DNA of 64,000 bases. Origin: Ligula intestinalis. Lineage: Eukaryota; Platyhelminthes; Cestoda; Diphyllobothriidea; Diphyllobothriidae. Position numbers and translations under genes: made by a program. The stretch is from contig JAYGXS010000005.1 of assembly GCA_036362985.1 (NCBI GenBank), positions 5,408,931 to 5,472,930 on the forward strand, read 5' to 3'. Positions 61,201 through 64,000 of this stretch are shown in pieces. The notes below the pieces were generated by a model, which was not told where the DNA came from, searched no databases, and was given only the letters and a program-made list of their open reading frames with translations. Numbering within the stretch: the first letter of the stretch is position 1; every line of letters starts with the position of its first letter.

Positions 61201-63860
61201 CTAGGCGAACAAGCCGGAAAAGAATGCGAACGGTTCCGTCACAAGTGAACCCGCACCTCAAATCTTACGATTTGTCTTCGGAGAGGTTGTGTTAGGGTGG
61301 CCTAGCGAACACCCTTAGCAAGCAGTAGCTTGCGAAGCATGGCCACAACCCACGCAGGCTATTGATCGGCGTACACGGGCGAATGTACAAAAGCCGTCAA
61401 AACGATCGATATATCACATTTCAAACCACTGTCATCCACTGAGCCAAAGAACCAATGGGACTGGCCACCATTTCAGAAGGAAATCTGATTGGCTCAACGG
61501 ACCTCGTTACACACGTTAGTTTCTCTAATTTTTTTGTGCATAGAACACTAAAGGACTTCTGACATTGCACCCTTCTTGCCGTGTTCGCTCTTTGGGGACT
61601 CACACAGGACGTCATTGGGCGACAATATCTCGGCCTAGGAACCCGTTATAACAAGCACTAACTCCAAACTTAGCCCTACCATACCTGAACGCTAACCTTA
61701 AACCTAACTCTCATCTTAACCCTAACCACCACAACCGCCACCACAAACCTAGTCCTATTTTCCCTGAAACGTTGTGCAAAAGTGCCTGTTTCACGCGGAA
61801 TTCTTGTTCCGATGCCCTGGTTAGGGGACCATCTACGTAACCTTCACTCGGTAAAGTCAATAGCTAACCACAGACTGTGGGCTATACTTGATCTCACTGA
61901 CCACCACAGAAGTGTGCTTCTTGATGGTGGGTGGGATTATATGGCCTAGGAGATTGGTGCAGTTCGCGCCTCGGGACCAGCCTGGGAAGAAGCCGTAAAC
62001 GGGGGTAAGAAATATCGTTTGAAACTGCATCATCCGCGCGCGAGCGCCCCAAAAATAACAACAGCGCCATATGCAGGTGCATCTAGTAGGACTACAATTA
62101 TTGCGCCTAGATGGTAAATGGTTCGCAGATGTGAAGCCACAGCAAGGTGAAGCACAGTGCAATTGCCACCCCGACCCCATCCCCCTGCGCGGCTTTCGGT
62201 CTCTGTGCGCCCGAGCGTTGTTTACCTTTCTCTTTTGTCCCATCCCCATAAGTACGAAAGACAGTCAGTGGCGTTTTATAGAAGGTCCCCCCTCTCCTCT
62301 TGCGGGACGGAAGCTGTTATACAGACCAGCCTATAATGTCCTTCATAGGTTAGCACCTCCAGACGGGTGAGAATTGGCGAAGGGGACGCGGTAGGCTACA
62401 CAGGTTGCCGCAGTTTGTGCGGTCGCTTTTTGGGTATCAGAAATTCAACCTACACCGGAACCAGGTGGCTCGCAGACTTTGAAGTATGGGCACCATGATC
62501 CATGTGCAAGTGAACGGTCTTGTGTAGGTCCTCCGAAGCTAAATTCATGTCCTGAAAGGTTTATTTTTAAAAAATGGACAATCTCGCGACCGACATGACT
62601 TTTGATTTTTTTACTTTTATTTGGTGTCAGATGGGCATTTCTTGCTGACATCAGCTACTGAGAGATTGCCTTCGAGCACAAAATACTACAGTCACGAGTG
62701 TGTCAATTGGCCGTCAATTTAAAAAAACGAATCGATGCAAGGATTGATCAAAAGCTGCGATTTTCACGTGAATGACAAAACAAGGGTTGAGCTTTCCTTA
62801 ATTTCAAGTTCAATACGACGCAAAATGTCTACAAAAGAACTTCAGTTGCTTCCAGTTTTGGTTCCTCTATTTTCCGTACATTATTGGAGTAAAAGATGAT
62901 TAAGTGGTGTACTTTTCGGTTGCATGGCCTTTCGCTAGATGTTTCCAGGTGAGTTAAATATCCTCCTGTATTAACCCTAACAAAAACCTAATGCAAAATA
63001 AGCCGTAAGCCTAGCGTTAACTACAGTTCTACCTTTAATCTTTATCCTAAACTTAACCGTAGCTTTACTATCCCAGATATTTGATATGAAGATACCTGCA
63101 ACGTCCTGTAGTATTTGTATAGTGTCTTAATATCAACATCTTTAGATTCCCTTTGAAATCCAATCGAGACAAGCAGCGTGTCTTTCAGTGACCTTACACA
63201 TTCCATCATATTTTGCAGAAAACATGCTCGAAACACCCGTAAGAAATCACATCTCTTAGTATTATACTCAAAAGAAGTGTACAGTTAGATTATTAAAAGT
63301 CTGCTTATTCCCGAACAATTTTGAGTGCAAGATGTTTTTGCATTTGCACTTACGGTTTTCAAACTGTATTCTTTCTATATAGGGAAAATCATACCTTCTC
63401 CAGGTCACAGAGAATGTATATGGCTCCTATGATTAGAAACGTTCCTAAAACTTGCATAACACTTTTTCAAGCATTGGGTTTAAAGAAGATACGAGTTTCT
63501 ATTAAATGCGTATAATTATTTTAGGACATCGGAAATCAATTAAATGATGCACACTGCATGGGTAGTCAGTTGCAGCGAATGGAATGTTTACAAACGGCTG
63601 CAAAGAATTGCATTAAAATCTGGTATCCTGTCATGGCTTGGGTTTGCACTGCATGAAAATTATCACTCCCATACATCACCCCCCCCCTCCAGCTTCGACT
63701 TTGCCAAGTTAACTCTTGCTTTCTCTACTAGGCATCCGTATACGCCATCGAGTGGTCCCGGTACGTCCCAGAGGTGTTCATTTCTTGTGCAGCAGACTGG
63801 ACCATCAAGGCCTGGCACACGGACCTTCCGAAGCCCTTTTTAAACATCGCCACCCACTCT
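19094..63860 (+). CDS. Axonemal dynein intermediate chain 4 (WDR78), 3'-incomplete, 12 exons placed
   Basis: Dynein intermediate chain 4 is a WD-repeat subunit of inner-arm (f/I1) axonemal dynein and acts in motile cilia and flagella (family knowledge). Recognition rests on the N-terminal YDDEGNDITPLPM, the VTETETFWLFD block, DRYTERAMNTF, the LLWKFACNLTKGRNVS start of the propeller, YPERVYQTPSGVTAV, SMDGRVSEW..KGFDCADLM, NIYLVGTEDGQIHKCSCSY and SCAADWTIKAWH, which follow the order known for this family. Exons: 19094-19297 (or 19301), 29876-30057, 32235-32406, 33926-34171, 39162-39241, 44757-44859, 45792-46186, 47064-47270, [one unfound], 52733-52887, 56681-56810, 58352-58439, 63732-63860. Junction phases agree except across 47270/52733. 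The rest of the C-terminus lies beyond the window. Introns are full of transposons. Confidence 0.92.
19302..20940 (+). other. Intron sequence with SINE copy
   Basis: A family-A SINE lies at 19555-19720. 20315-20335 has tandem AAGTC units. 20640-20930 is GC-rich without a recognisable domain. No further DNAI4 exon was identified, although homologues carry additional low-complexity sequence at this point of the protein. Confidence 0.5.
19555..19720 (+). repeat. tRNA-derived SINE, family A
   Basis: The head resembles a tRNA-Lys body (GACTTTTAACC followed by box B GGAGTTCGAGCC). The tail is shared with other family-A copies: TGGGGTTGGGTATGGCGGCC, GATGAGGGCTAGGAAGC, TTATTCCAG, TTTGCCAGCAATGTCAG. 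It matches 43990-44155 best. Confidence 0.65.
21084..21800 (-). pseudogene. CR1-like LINE C-terminal region
   Basis: Two overlapping frames (21792-21406 and 21578-21084) carry FNVAKCNLMRFGR, LPEVEAQKDLGVWFT, then LVNLDLFPLDYRQLRGDLIQ, FFSKRVIQAWNALPADIV and VDVFKANLDR, the conserved C-terminal part of CR1/jockey-group polyproteins. One frameshift separates them. The fragment at 42150-42404 is a homologous 3' end from another copy. Confidence 0.85.
21808..22944 (-). pseudogene. CR1-like LINE reverse transcriptase (broken)
   Basis: 22944-22573 is the linker (FDSYLINRAVGNPKLFYSYV, then AEHLSCFFQSVFTREAGF). 22491-21808 holds the palm and finger motifs: NNYRPVSLTSISCKLMERIV, QHGFHRRRSCLTNLL, VFVDFKKAFNTVPHQRL (first catalytic Asp), VPQGSVLGPILFLIYIDD and MFADDIKLW (FADD catalytic pair). 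Both catalytic motifs are kept although the frame is interrupted between the segments. Confidence 0.9.
22997..23658 (-). pseudogene. CR1-like LINE endonuclease (broken)
   Basis: 23658-23179 is open and gives KCMYTNAQSLLSKLDELK, DVVCITEKWLT with the catalytic Glu, GRQGGGVLIYVR, VVYRPPSS and VMVMGDFNDP. A frameshift near the DFNDP motif moves the domain to another frame (23182-22997: VNFDRRLLHTVQASFITQRV, then LVLTKAPDSVDIV). The final Ser-Asp-His part is poorly kept. It is dead by frame disruption. Confidence 0.85.
23655..24392 (-). CDS. CR1-like LINE ORF1
   Basis: The frame is 245 residues. The N-terminal part has an imperfect internal duplication: two blocks of SDRSDDQAVTP..S/SSDDQAVTPPSS followed by YRPTA/SRPTA and a VQGL segment. 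The C-terminal half (VLRSFRIGK, RPRPRKIIF, HKEVFFQPDYSLEERLKRR) matches the ORF1 at 12586-13410. Its stop TGA overlaps the first possible start (GTG) of the endonuclease frame, giving a four-base overlap. Confidence 0.75.
   Translation of the reverse strand: MDNLDTGGTISDRSDDQAVTPSVSRSRPTAAKVTKTVIHDPRQEGYHGVTVQGLQEATSDSSDDQAVTPPSSSYRPTAKNAAKTSAKGTRHREDHDYCIFVQGLKEDISDRSNDQNDPDMVSFNDVLSDLFPPGKEFEVLRSFRIGKRLADTAKLLRPRPRKIIFKNKEHVQVILSKKTNLRHAHKEVFFQPDYSLEERLKRRELVAELQSRNKNGEAGLKIFNGKIIKKKTLNQTVILRTTVKK
24637..24709 (+). pseudogene. tRNA-like sequence (His-like, probably a pseudogene)
   Basis: The 73 bases have a complete 7-bp acceptor stem (GCCGCGA with TTGCGGC), box A (TAGCGTAGTGGTTAGC), box B (AGTTCGAGCCC), and a GTG triplet at the anticodon position in a loop TTGTGTT. 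The anticodon stem and T stem have mismatches, so it is unlikely to be a working tRNA. It is either a tRNA pseudogene or a SINE head. Confidence 0.45.
24710..29875 (+). other. DNAI4 intron sequence, mostly unrecognised
   Basis: 25541-25852 has frames on both strands without known domains. 25977-26070 and 26355-26435 look like diverged copies of one block (GCAGACGGGCTGTCTAGCT versus GTAGACGGACTGCTTAGCT). 28631-28670 is a perfect 11-bp hairpin (CATTAAATGCC/GGCATTTAATG). A telomere-like tract lies at 28900-29090 and a C-rich run at 29790-29815. No additional DNAI4 exon was identified. Confidence 0.45.
28900..29090 (-). repeat. Degenerate telomere-like tract, G-rich strand on +
   Basis: It contains GGGGGGTTAGGGTTATG, GTGGTTAGGGTTAGAG, GCGTTAGGGCTCG and GGGGTTACC. 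It is the only tract in the window with TTAGGG on the + strand; all others have CCCTAA on +. Confidence 0.65.
29876..30057 (+). CDS. DNAI4 exon B
   Basis: It starts after TTTTTGTAG and ends before GTGAGT. The translation holds DKHVNILVTETETFWLFDQP and NELVAYQNKRNAAYKA; the TETETFWL block is a landmark of the family. It ends in phase 0, which fits exon C. Its start phase (two bases of a codon) needs the weaker donor of exon A, so the true left edge may be at 29884 instead. Confidence 0.9.
30058..32234 (+). other. DNAI4 intron with head-to-head SINE pair and triplet tract
   Basis: 30325-30540 holds two family-B SINE copies in opposite orientation. 30541-31920 is AT-rich without recognisable coding sequence. 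31925-32165 is a degenerate AGT/AGC triplet tract that produces Ser/Asn/Ile-rich frames on + and Thr-rich frames on -; these are artefacts. Confidence 0.6.
30325..30540. repeat. Two SINE family-B copies, inverted
   Basis: 30325-30420 is a - strand copy. Its reverse complement shows box A TAGTTCAATTGGTAGAGC and box B GAGCTCGAATTCC, then CAGCCACGAATTTTTCAC. 30460-30540 is a + copy of the body and tail (GGTTCGACTCCCACC, AAGCCACGAATTTTTCGC, AATTAAGTCAATTGAA). The two arms share about 60 bp and could fold back. Other copies are at 39540-39680 (+) and 47478-47600 (-). Confidence 0.75.
32235..32406 (+). CDS. DNAI4 exon C
   Basis: It begins after GGCTTTAG in phase 0 and ends before GTACGT (AGCAG|GTACGT) in phase 1. 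The translation includes LCEARVGSDRYTERAMNTF and KGVVATICDIWDAAKALEEA, a conserved segment preceding the charged linker. The phase matches both neighbours. Confidence 0.92.
32836..33868 (+). mobile_element. Pogo/Tigger DNA transposon (internally deleted) with TIRs
   Basis: The ends are 24-bp terminal inverted repeats starting CAGTAGTC and ending AAGCCC, with 20 of 24 bases matching (32836-32859 and 33845-33868). They are flanked by the TA duplication (32834-32835, 33869-33870). The interior codes the C-terminal part of a DDE_1/CENP-B-type transposase. At about 1.03 kb it is less than half a typical autonomous Tigger, so it would depend on a helper. It lies in the intron before exon D. Confidence 0.88.
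32990..33680 (+). pseudogene. Tigger-type transposase C-terminal fragment
   Basis: Frame 32900-33268 has the family segment AEKINLLQALGMLEDAWKQM followed by KSTIENCWRKGGF (the tail helix after the catalytic domain). It then runs into a stop in a seven-T run at about 33260-33267. The next frame continues with FFKWMDIDADVEVTDE, an Asp/Glu-rich stretch (GAG/GAT repeats, 33400-33475) and FNDFWCMEKDIKEHL. A one-base length change in the T run explains the break; a sequencing slip there is possible. The DDD catalytic triad is absent. Antisense frames at 33017-33524 are shadows of the acidic repeat. Confidence 0.75.
33926..34171 (+). CDS. DNAI4 exon D
   Basis: It follows TTTATCTCTGACCCCTTTAAAG in phase 1 and ends before GTAAGT in phase 1. 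It encodes a Glu/Lys-rich start (RKKEEEEIEAQQLSKKQ), then a Ser/Thr/Pro-rich linker. The exon has no WD motif; such charged linkers bind other dynein subunits in the family (general knowledge). The transposon ending at 33868 leaves only 57 bp of intron, including one copy of its TA target, before the exon. Confidence 0.85.
34373..34410 (-). ncRNA. Hammerhead-ribozyme candidate, left copy
   Basis: The - strand reads TGGC, CTGATGA, CG-AG-TTG-CT, GAA, AAC-ATAT-GTT, T, GCCA. This gives stem I TGGC/GCCA (4 bp), the CUGAUGA core, a very short stem II, GAA, a 3-bp stem III plus loop, and H17 = U after UU. All core elements of a type I hammerhead are present in order. Confidence 0.5.
35331..35368 (+). 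ncRNA. Hammerhead-ribozyme candidate, right copy
   Basis: Same layout as 34373-34410 but on +: TGGC, CTGATGA, short stem II, GAA, AAC-ATAT-GTT, T, GTCA. Stem I is kept by a G-U wobble where the left copy has G-C. Confidence 0.5.
35401..36405 (+). other. DNAI4 intron, nothing recognised
   Basis: Frames on - at 35845-36167 have no known domain. I see no repeats shared with the rest of the window. Confidence 0.4.
36406..37027. repeat. Near-perfect palindrome of two SINE family-A copies
   Basis: The left arm 36406-36710 and right arm 36711-37027 are inverted copies, from GAGCATTTAAA to a centre GGGTCTGTACAAAGACCC at 36701-36718. Each holds a tRNA-derived head (GTGGCTCAATGGTTAGGGCG box A, GAGTTCGAGGCTCG box B on the right copy, + strand) and the family-A tail (GGGCATGACTGGCTGACGAC, AATAAGCCAGAAATGGCC). 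The matching peptides seen in opposite frames are a consequence. The right arm has about 25 extra bases near the centre. Confidence 0.88.
37028..38344 (+). other. DNAI4 intron, AT-rich, nothing recognised
   Basis: No known domains. The frames around 37954-38462 lack similarity to families I know. Confidence 0.4.
38345..38520 (+). repeat. Dispersed repeat alpha, copy 1
   Basis: It has TTAACCCTAACGGCTGCGAT, TTCCAGGCCCGG, then GAAGAG...GAGTATATTCTGTAGG. The same order occurs at 42716-42880 and 51003-51130, all on +. The start resembles a telomeric hexamer (AACCCTAAC). No coding potential and no tRNA boxes were seen; identity unknown. Confidence 0.7.
39162..39241 (+). CDS. DNAI4 exon E
   Basis: It follows TTTTCTTTCAATTGTTAG and ends before GTATGA. 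The 26 full codons include KDPMLSSAAKRSTYGSEANL after joining to exon D. The phase (1 in, 0 out) fits both neighbours and supports the call, although the sequence itself is weakly conserved. Confidence 0.7.
39540..39680 (+). repeat. SINE family B copy
   Basis: Box B GGGTTCGAATCCCACC is followed by the family tail: GAAGCCGCTGAGTTTTTTCA, CAATTGGGTCAAATGAATC. The head is degenerate. It matches 30460-30540. Confidence 0.65.
40010..40395 (+). repeat. Dispersed repeat epsilon, copy 1 (LTR-like?)
   Basis: It shares with 61296-61650 the blocks GCAAGCAGTAGTTTGC, ATTGAGCCAA..GCCAATAGGACTGGCCAC, TTATTGGCTCAA, TGTACATAGAACACTC and TCTCTTTGGGGGCTCACA. Its end is duplicated: AATATT/AATATC + TCGGCCTGGGC..CCGTTATAA occurs twice (about 40313-40342 and 40366-40395). 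In the second copy it follows directly on a Gypsy fragment, so it could be an LTR, but no matching TG...CA ends were established. Confidence 0.6.
40396..42049 (+). other. DNAI4 intron, nothing recognised
   Basis: It contains a short (GT)n run at 41186-41204. The + frames at 41170-41984 show no known domain. Confidence 0.4.
42050..42420 (-). pseudogene. CR1-like LINE 3' end (5'-truncated copy)
   Basis: The - frame 42404-42150 reads LNRFALHYRQDRGDLIATF, FSQRVIRQWNSLPESIVH, the conserved C-terminal block also found at 21084-21578. The continuation LTQCERLQGTFGL is in the next frame (about 42160-42100). 5' truncation is typical of LINE insertions. Confidence 0.8.
42716..42880 (+). repeat. Dispersed repeat alpha, copy 2
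   Basis: It shares GCTGCGATTTTCAGGTCCGG and GTATATTCTGTACAGA with 38345-38520 and 51003-51130. It ends close to the 10-N gap. Confidence 0.65.
42921..42930. other. Assembly gap (10 N)
   Basis: Ten N between repeat alpha and a PLE terminal block. Confidence 1.
43000..43146 (-). mobile_element. PLE terminal fragment with hammerhead-like motif
   Basis: On the - strand a hammerhead-like motif (43104-43143) is followed by a tail with CTTCTTTCTCTTCTGGGGAT, which matches the 3' tail of the PLE at 53316-54715. No coding part is present. Confidence 0.7.
43104..43143 (-). ncRNA. Hammerhead-ribozyme-like motif (PLE)
   Basis: The - strand reads CTGACGA, TA, GAAGC-loop-GCTTT, C, GAAAC, GTC, with GCT/AGC flanks forming a 3-bp stem I. 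The outer stem I pair is G-C here, C-G at 8811-8850 and A-T at 54606-54645, a compensatory change. Confidence 0.5.
43354..43865 (-). pseudogene. Ty3/Gypsy reverse-transcriptase fragment
   Basis: The - frame starts near RRLNALTVRDSFPLPLID and contains LELKSGYWQVEVEPKDR, IIPQGLFEFEKVPFGLCNAA, TFQRLMQSVL, CLIYLDDVIVF (YLDD catalytic pair) and LKCSFLRDIVTYLGHEVS, the order of a Gypsy-type reverse transcriptase. It stops at 43354 with no RNase H or integrase. The usual TLDLKSG is TLELKSG here, so the first catalytic Asp is replaced by Glu. Confidence 0.9.
43990..44155 (+). repeat. SINE family A copy
   Basis: The head has GGTTGGACTTCTGATCACC and box-B-like GGGTTTGAGCC. The tail has GGGGTTGATTATGCCTGGC, TATAAGCCAGAAACGGCC and TTTTTGCTGGCAATGTTCAC. 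It aligns with 19555-19720 and 36831-36985. Confidence 0.7.
44757..44859 (+). CDS. DNAI4 exon F
   Basis: It follows GCATTTTCCTCCCAG (phase 0) and ends before GTGAGT (phase 1). It encodes NPQLIKLLHGVERALNLNSY and HDKLVQYKSC, corresponding to the conserved helix before the propeller (ERVL...KLA.YR in homologues). The phase fits E and G. Confidence 0.9.
44860..45791 (+). other. DNAI4 intron, nothing recognised
   Basis: AT-rich with no repeats noticed. It ends in a strong CT-rich tract (CTCTCTTCACCTCTCTCTCG) before exon G. Confidence 0.5.
45792..46186 (+). CDS. DNAI4 exon G
   Basis: The start is chosen after CTATTAAAG (phase 1); the next AG, ending at 45809, is also in phase and would remove six residues. 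It encodes an Ala/Pro/Ser-rich low-complexity linker (AQAAAAMTAATGPPPKTDLD), then YITPDLALLWKFACNLTK, the conserved entry into the WD propeller. It ends at AAG before GTGATT, phase 0. It is longer than the vertebrate equivalent because of the linker. Confidence 0.88.
46187..47063 (+). other. DNAI4 intron, nothing recognised
   Basis: A - frame at 46704-46886 has no known domain. No repeat partner was seen. Confidence 0.5.
47064..47270 (+). CDS. DNAI4 exon H (WD repeat)
   Basis: Phase 0 at both ends, after CATTTCTTTCAG and before GTAAGG. It encodes GRNVSDMAFNVQNKDILAVG, SGLVCCWSLKN and YPERVYQTPSGVTAVAWSAR, ending NQNLLA. This is the first blade of the propeller and among the most conserved parts of the protein. 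Confidence 0.95.
47478..47600 (-). repeat. SINE family B copy
   Basis: The - strand has TTGTGTAGCCCAATGGTATT as box-A-like head, GTGGATTCTACTCTC at box B and CAAATTTTTCACAATTGCC as tail. It is more decayed than the 30.4-kb pair. Confidence 0.55.
49485..49925 (+). repeat. Dispersed repeat beta, copy 1
   Basis: It shares with 58560-59012 in the same orientation: GATATGATAAGGCGTGGAAG, CCAGACAAGTGCAGTCCAGC, CCGAACAGTAGATCGCCGG, GGGAGTGACTAAGCGTAAAC and CGGCGTCCGAGGAAAGCATG. The two copies are about 440-450 bp. No coding potential was recognised. Confidence 0.85.
51003..51130 (+). repeat. Dispersed repeat alpha, copy 3
   Basis: TTGAACCCTAACTGCTGCGA, TCTTCCAGGCCCGG and GATTCTATTCTGTACAGA match copy 1 at 38345-38520. 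Confidence 0.7.
51262..51455 (+). repeat. Dispersed repeat gamma, copy 1
   Basis: It has two internal units of AATCAGCG..GCGCAA.ATCGATTAA.TGATT, then GACACGTTGACAGAGCAGGC and CATGGCAGCGCTGGCG. It is nearly identical to 57179-57373, which lacks one short TGATTAAC segment. Confidence 0.88.
52060..52500 (+). repeat. Dispersed repeat delta, copy 1
   Basis: It shares with 59435-59830: GCCATCGCTATCTCACTCAC, GGGCGCAGTCAA, GTTGGCTTCACCAGTGG, TCTGTGCATAATAGGGCCC. A telomere-like tract follows at some distance in both copies. Confidence 0.7.
52733..52887 (+). CDS. DNAI4 exon J (WD repeat)
   Basis: It follows TTGCACTTTTAG and ends before GTGAGT. It encodes HYGPIRRLQWVIREAGRS, SESLISLSMDGRVSEWFTLK and GFDCA, matching the family pattern HLGPV..LQW...ISISADGRISKW..KGLDC. 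The start phase implies an upstream exon not found. The end phase (1) fits exon K, giving DCADLM. Confidence 0.92.
53160..53300 (+). repeat. Telomere-like tract with GTAAATATTC leader
   Basis: The leader CCAGGACGGGTAAATATTCC is followed by TTAACCCTAACACAAACC, GTAGCCCTAATC and similar. The same leader precedes tracts at 59945 and 62945. It ends just before the PLE reading frame at 53316. Confidence 0.7.
53316..54178 (+). pseudogene. Penelope-like element: reverse-transcriptase tail plus GIY-YIG domain
   Basis: Frame 53316-53640 has KFWARYVDDTFVIIKR (YVDD catalytic pair), LPFLDVQVTKLEDRKIRITV and YRKATNTMCILHF, the end of a Penelope reverse transcriptase. A frameshift at about 53640-53730 leads to 53729-54178 with FWLAIPYVKKVSEAAARIL, VVYSIPCLDCGERNVGETGR and RLGTRLHEHQQAI, a Penelope GIY-YIG nuclease with its CxxC insert. 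The reverse-transcriptase N-terminal half is missing. Downstream are a linker (54311-54600) and a hammerhead-like motif. This is the only copy in the window that keeps both domains. Confidence 0.9.
54179..54715 (+). mobile_element. PLE linker and 3' tail
   Basis: Immediately after the GIY-YIG stop, the + frame 54311-54655 gives a Gln/Ser/Glu-rich linker ending SDDRSERVSETSVSK, which is simply the translation of the hammerhead-like motif. The tail then has CTTCTTTCTCTTCTTTTGGG, shared with 43000-43100 on -. Confidence 0.7.
54606..54645 (+). ncRNA. Hammerhead-ribozyme-like motif (PLE)
   Basis: CTGACGA, TAGAAGC, a longer loop, GTGTCC, GAAAC, GTC, with ACT/AGT flanks forming stem I. Stem II is poorer than in other copies. 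It sits at the expected place, about 430 bp after the nuclease. Confidence 0.45.
54716..56680 (+). other. DNAI4 intron, mostly unrecognised
   Basis: It contains a perfect 11-bp hairpin at 54932-54958 (GCCTAACCTGC, five-base loop, GCAGGTTAGGC). The frames at 54871-55104 and 55337-55573 have no known domain. Confidence 0.45.
56681..56810 (+). CDS. DNAI4 exon K
   Basis: It follows TTTCGATCCTGCATCCGTCAG and ends before GTAAGT. The translation is DLMILKRPSHRASAQKTKKK, then TEALIVRHAVGTAMSFSPSE, matching the basic loop and the R.APG..F.FHP strand of homologues. Phase 1 in, phase 2 out; both fit. Confidence 0.93.
56811..58351 (+). other. DNAI4 intron with repeat gamma copy
   Basis: Apart from repeat gamma (57179-57373) and 200 bp of GC-rich sequence after it, nothing is recognised. 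The + frame 58105-58311 has no domain. Confidence 0.5.
57179..57373 (+). repeat. Dispersed repeat gamma, copy 2
   Basis: Same orientation and near-identical to 51262-51455 (GACACGTTGACAGAGCAGGC, CATGGCAGCGCTGGCGG). Confidence 0.88.
58352..58439 (+). CDS. DNAI4 exon L (WD repeat)
   Basis: It follows TCTCTCCTTTCCTTATAG and ends before GTAAGT. Joined to exon K it gives NIYLVGTEDGQIHKCSCSY, then TEQYLSSYCSHS, one of the most diagnostic segments of the family. Phase 2 in, 0 out. Confidence 0.96.
58560..59012 (+). repeat. Dispersed repeat beta, copy 2
   Basis: See 49485-49925 for the shared blocks; here GACAAGTGCAGTTCAGCC, CCGAACAGTAGATCGTCGG and CGGCGTCCGAGGAAAGCATG. Confidence 0.85.
59435..59830 (+). 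repeat. Dispersed repeat delta, copy 2
   Basis: GCCATCGCTATCTCTCACAC, GGACGCAGTCAACAC, CTGGCTTCGCTAGTGG and TTCTGTGCACAATAAAACCC match 52060-52500. Confidence 0.7.
59945..60040 (+). repeat. Telomere-like tract with GTAAATATTC-type leader
   Basis: The leader CCCAGGCAGAGTAAATATTC is followed by CTAACCTAAGCCATAGCC, CTAACCTTTATCG and CCCACCCCTAAACTCC. It precedes the Gypsy fragment at 60073. Confidence 0.65.
60073..61295 (+). pseudogene. Ty3/Gypsy gag-protease fragment
   Basis: Frame 60073-60540 is the C-terminal part of a Gag (FKCLIFVSALQSPRDAEIRT, then LLSQIEQDPKSTLQTLTAEC). A zinc-knuckle region spans two frames: CWQCGDWHF in the first, then CPFKEHVCQKYHKRG in the second, where one expected Cys is Tyr. 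Frame 60360-61295 holds a retropepsin-like domain with LQADTASDISLISKCTW (DTAS active site), SGGFLRLKGALDCNVSF and NLIGLDWIVKLGL. It is followed by a Lys/Pro/Ser-rich tail. Reverse transcriptase and integrase are absent. Confidence 0.85.
61296..61650 (+). repeat. Dispersed repeat epsilon, copy 2
   Basis: It directly follows the Gypsy fragment and matches 40010-40395 (GCAAGCAGTAGCTTGCG, CCAATGGGACTGGCCACC, GATTGGCTCAACGG, TGTGCATAGAACACT, CTCTTTGGGGACTCACA, ATATCTCGGCCT). The end unit is present once here and twice in copy 1. Confidence 0.65.
61660..61750 (+). repeat. Short telomere-like tract
   Basis: CTAACTCCAAACTTAGCC, CTAACCTTAAACCTAACTC and TTAACCCTAACCACC, without the GTAAATATTC leader. 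Confidence 0.55.
61751..62944 (+). other. DNAI4 intron, nothing recognised
   Basis: A 130-residue - frame (62249-61857) has no domain I recognise and overlaps a + frame. I do not call either. Confidence 0.4.
62945..63075 (+). repeat. Telomere-like tract with related leader
   Basis: CCAGGTGAGTTAAATATCC is followed by TTAACCCTAACAAAAACC, CCGTAAGCCTAGCG and TAAACTTAACCGTAGC. It is the third copy of the leader-plus-tract unit. Confidence 0.6.
63076..63731 (+). other. DNAI4 intron, nothing recognised
   Basis: AT-rich. It ends in a pyrimidine tract (TTGCTTTCTCTACTAG) before exon M, with a C9 run at about 63681. Confidence 0.5.
63732..63860 (+). CDS. DNAI4 exon M (WD repeat), last exon in window
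   Basis: Phase 0 at both ends. It encodes ASVYAIEWSRYVPEVFISCA, ADWTIKAWHTDLPKPFLNIA and THS, then GTAAGT. It corresponds to the family's V.W.P....FLSCSADW blade. Homologues continue for roughly another hundred residues, so the final exon(s) are to the right of the window. Confidence 0.95.
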
Positions 63861-64000
63861 GTAAGTACTTTAAGCCTACCTCCAGGCAGTCAAGGGGAAA
63901 ACTGGAGGTGTGTCTATCTCATCCAGTAAAAGTGTTGGCAACAGTAGCTTATTGAGCCCCACTCATTAATCCCTAGAACCTGCACGTTCTCCTACAAACA

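Noticed and set aside
61857..62249. 130-residue - strand frame
   Set aside because: No recognisable motif, overlaps another frame on +, lies in a DNAI4 intron; not called as a gene.

Overview
This is eukaryotic, repeat-dense genomic DNA, most consistent with a parasitic flatworm (tapeworm or fluke; inference). The grounds are one long multi-exon cilium gene with kilobase introns, CR1-like and RTE-type LINE remnants, several Penelope-like elements (PLEs) with GIY-YIG domains, Ty3/Gypsy fragments, a pogo/Tigger transposon, tRNA-derived SINEs and degenerate TTAGGG-type (CCCTAA) tracts. There are no operons, CRISPR arrays or bacterial-style genes. Runs of N mark two assembly gaps (100 N at 11156-11255, 10 N at 42921-42930).

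The one host gene I recognise is an axonemal dynein intermediate chain, DNAI4 (WDR78), on the + strand. Twelve coding exons can be placed from 19094 to 63860, and the gene runs off the right edge. Together they give about 700 residues: an N-terminal DDEGNDITP-like motif, a charged middle part, and most of the C-terminal WD-repeat propeller. The reading phase agrees across nearly all junctions. It fails between 47270 and 52733, which shows that one WD-repeat exon is still unidentified there. The C-terminal exon(s) lie beyond the window.

Left third (1-19031): no recognisable host gene. It holds a telomere-like tract (2.4 kb), an RTE endonuclease fragment (4.0-5.1 kb, -), a nest of PLE fragments (7.9-10.95 kb) with hammerhead-like motifs, a CR1-like LINE interrupted by the 100-N gap (11.3-13.4 kb, -), a 22-bp minisatellite (13.5-13.9 kb) abutting a foldback DNA-transposon relic (13.9-14.6 kb), and then 4.4 kb of AT-rich DNA.

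Middle (19-47 kb): DNAI4 exons A-H. Their introns carry a near full-length but decayed CR1-like LINE (20.9-24.4 kb, -), SINE copies including two head-to-head pairs, a Tigger element with both inverted ends ending 57 bp upstream of exon D, a PLE fragment flanked by inverted hammerhead-like motifs (34.3-35.4 kb), a CR1 3' tail and a Gypsy reverse-transcriptase fragment.

Right (47-64 kb): DNAI4 exons J-M. The introns hold several pairwise-repeated families, a PLE with a YVDD reverse-transcriptase tail, GIY-YIG domain and hammerhead-like motif (53.3-54.65 kb), a Gypsy gag-protease fragment (60.1-61.3 kb), and telomere-like tracts that sit next to these retroelements and share a GTAAATATTC-type leader.
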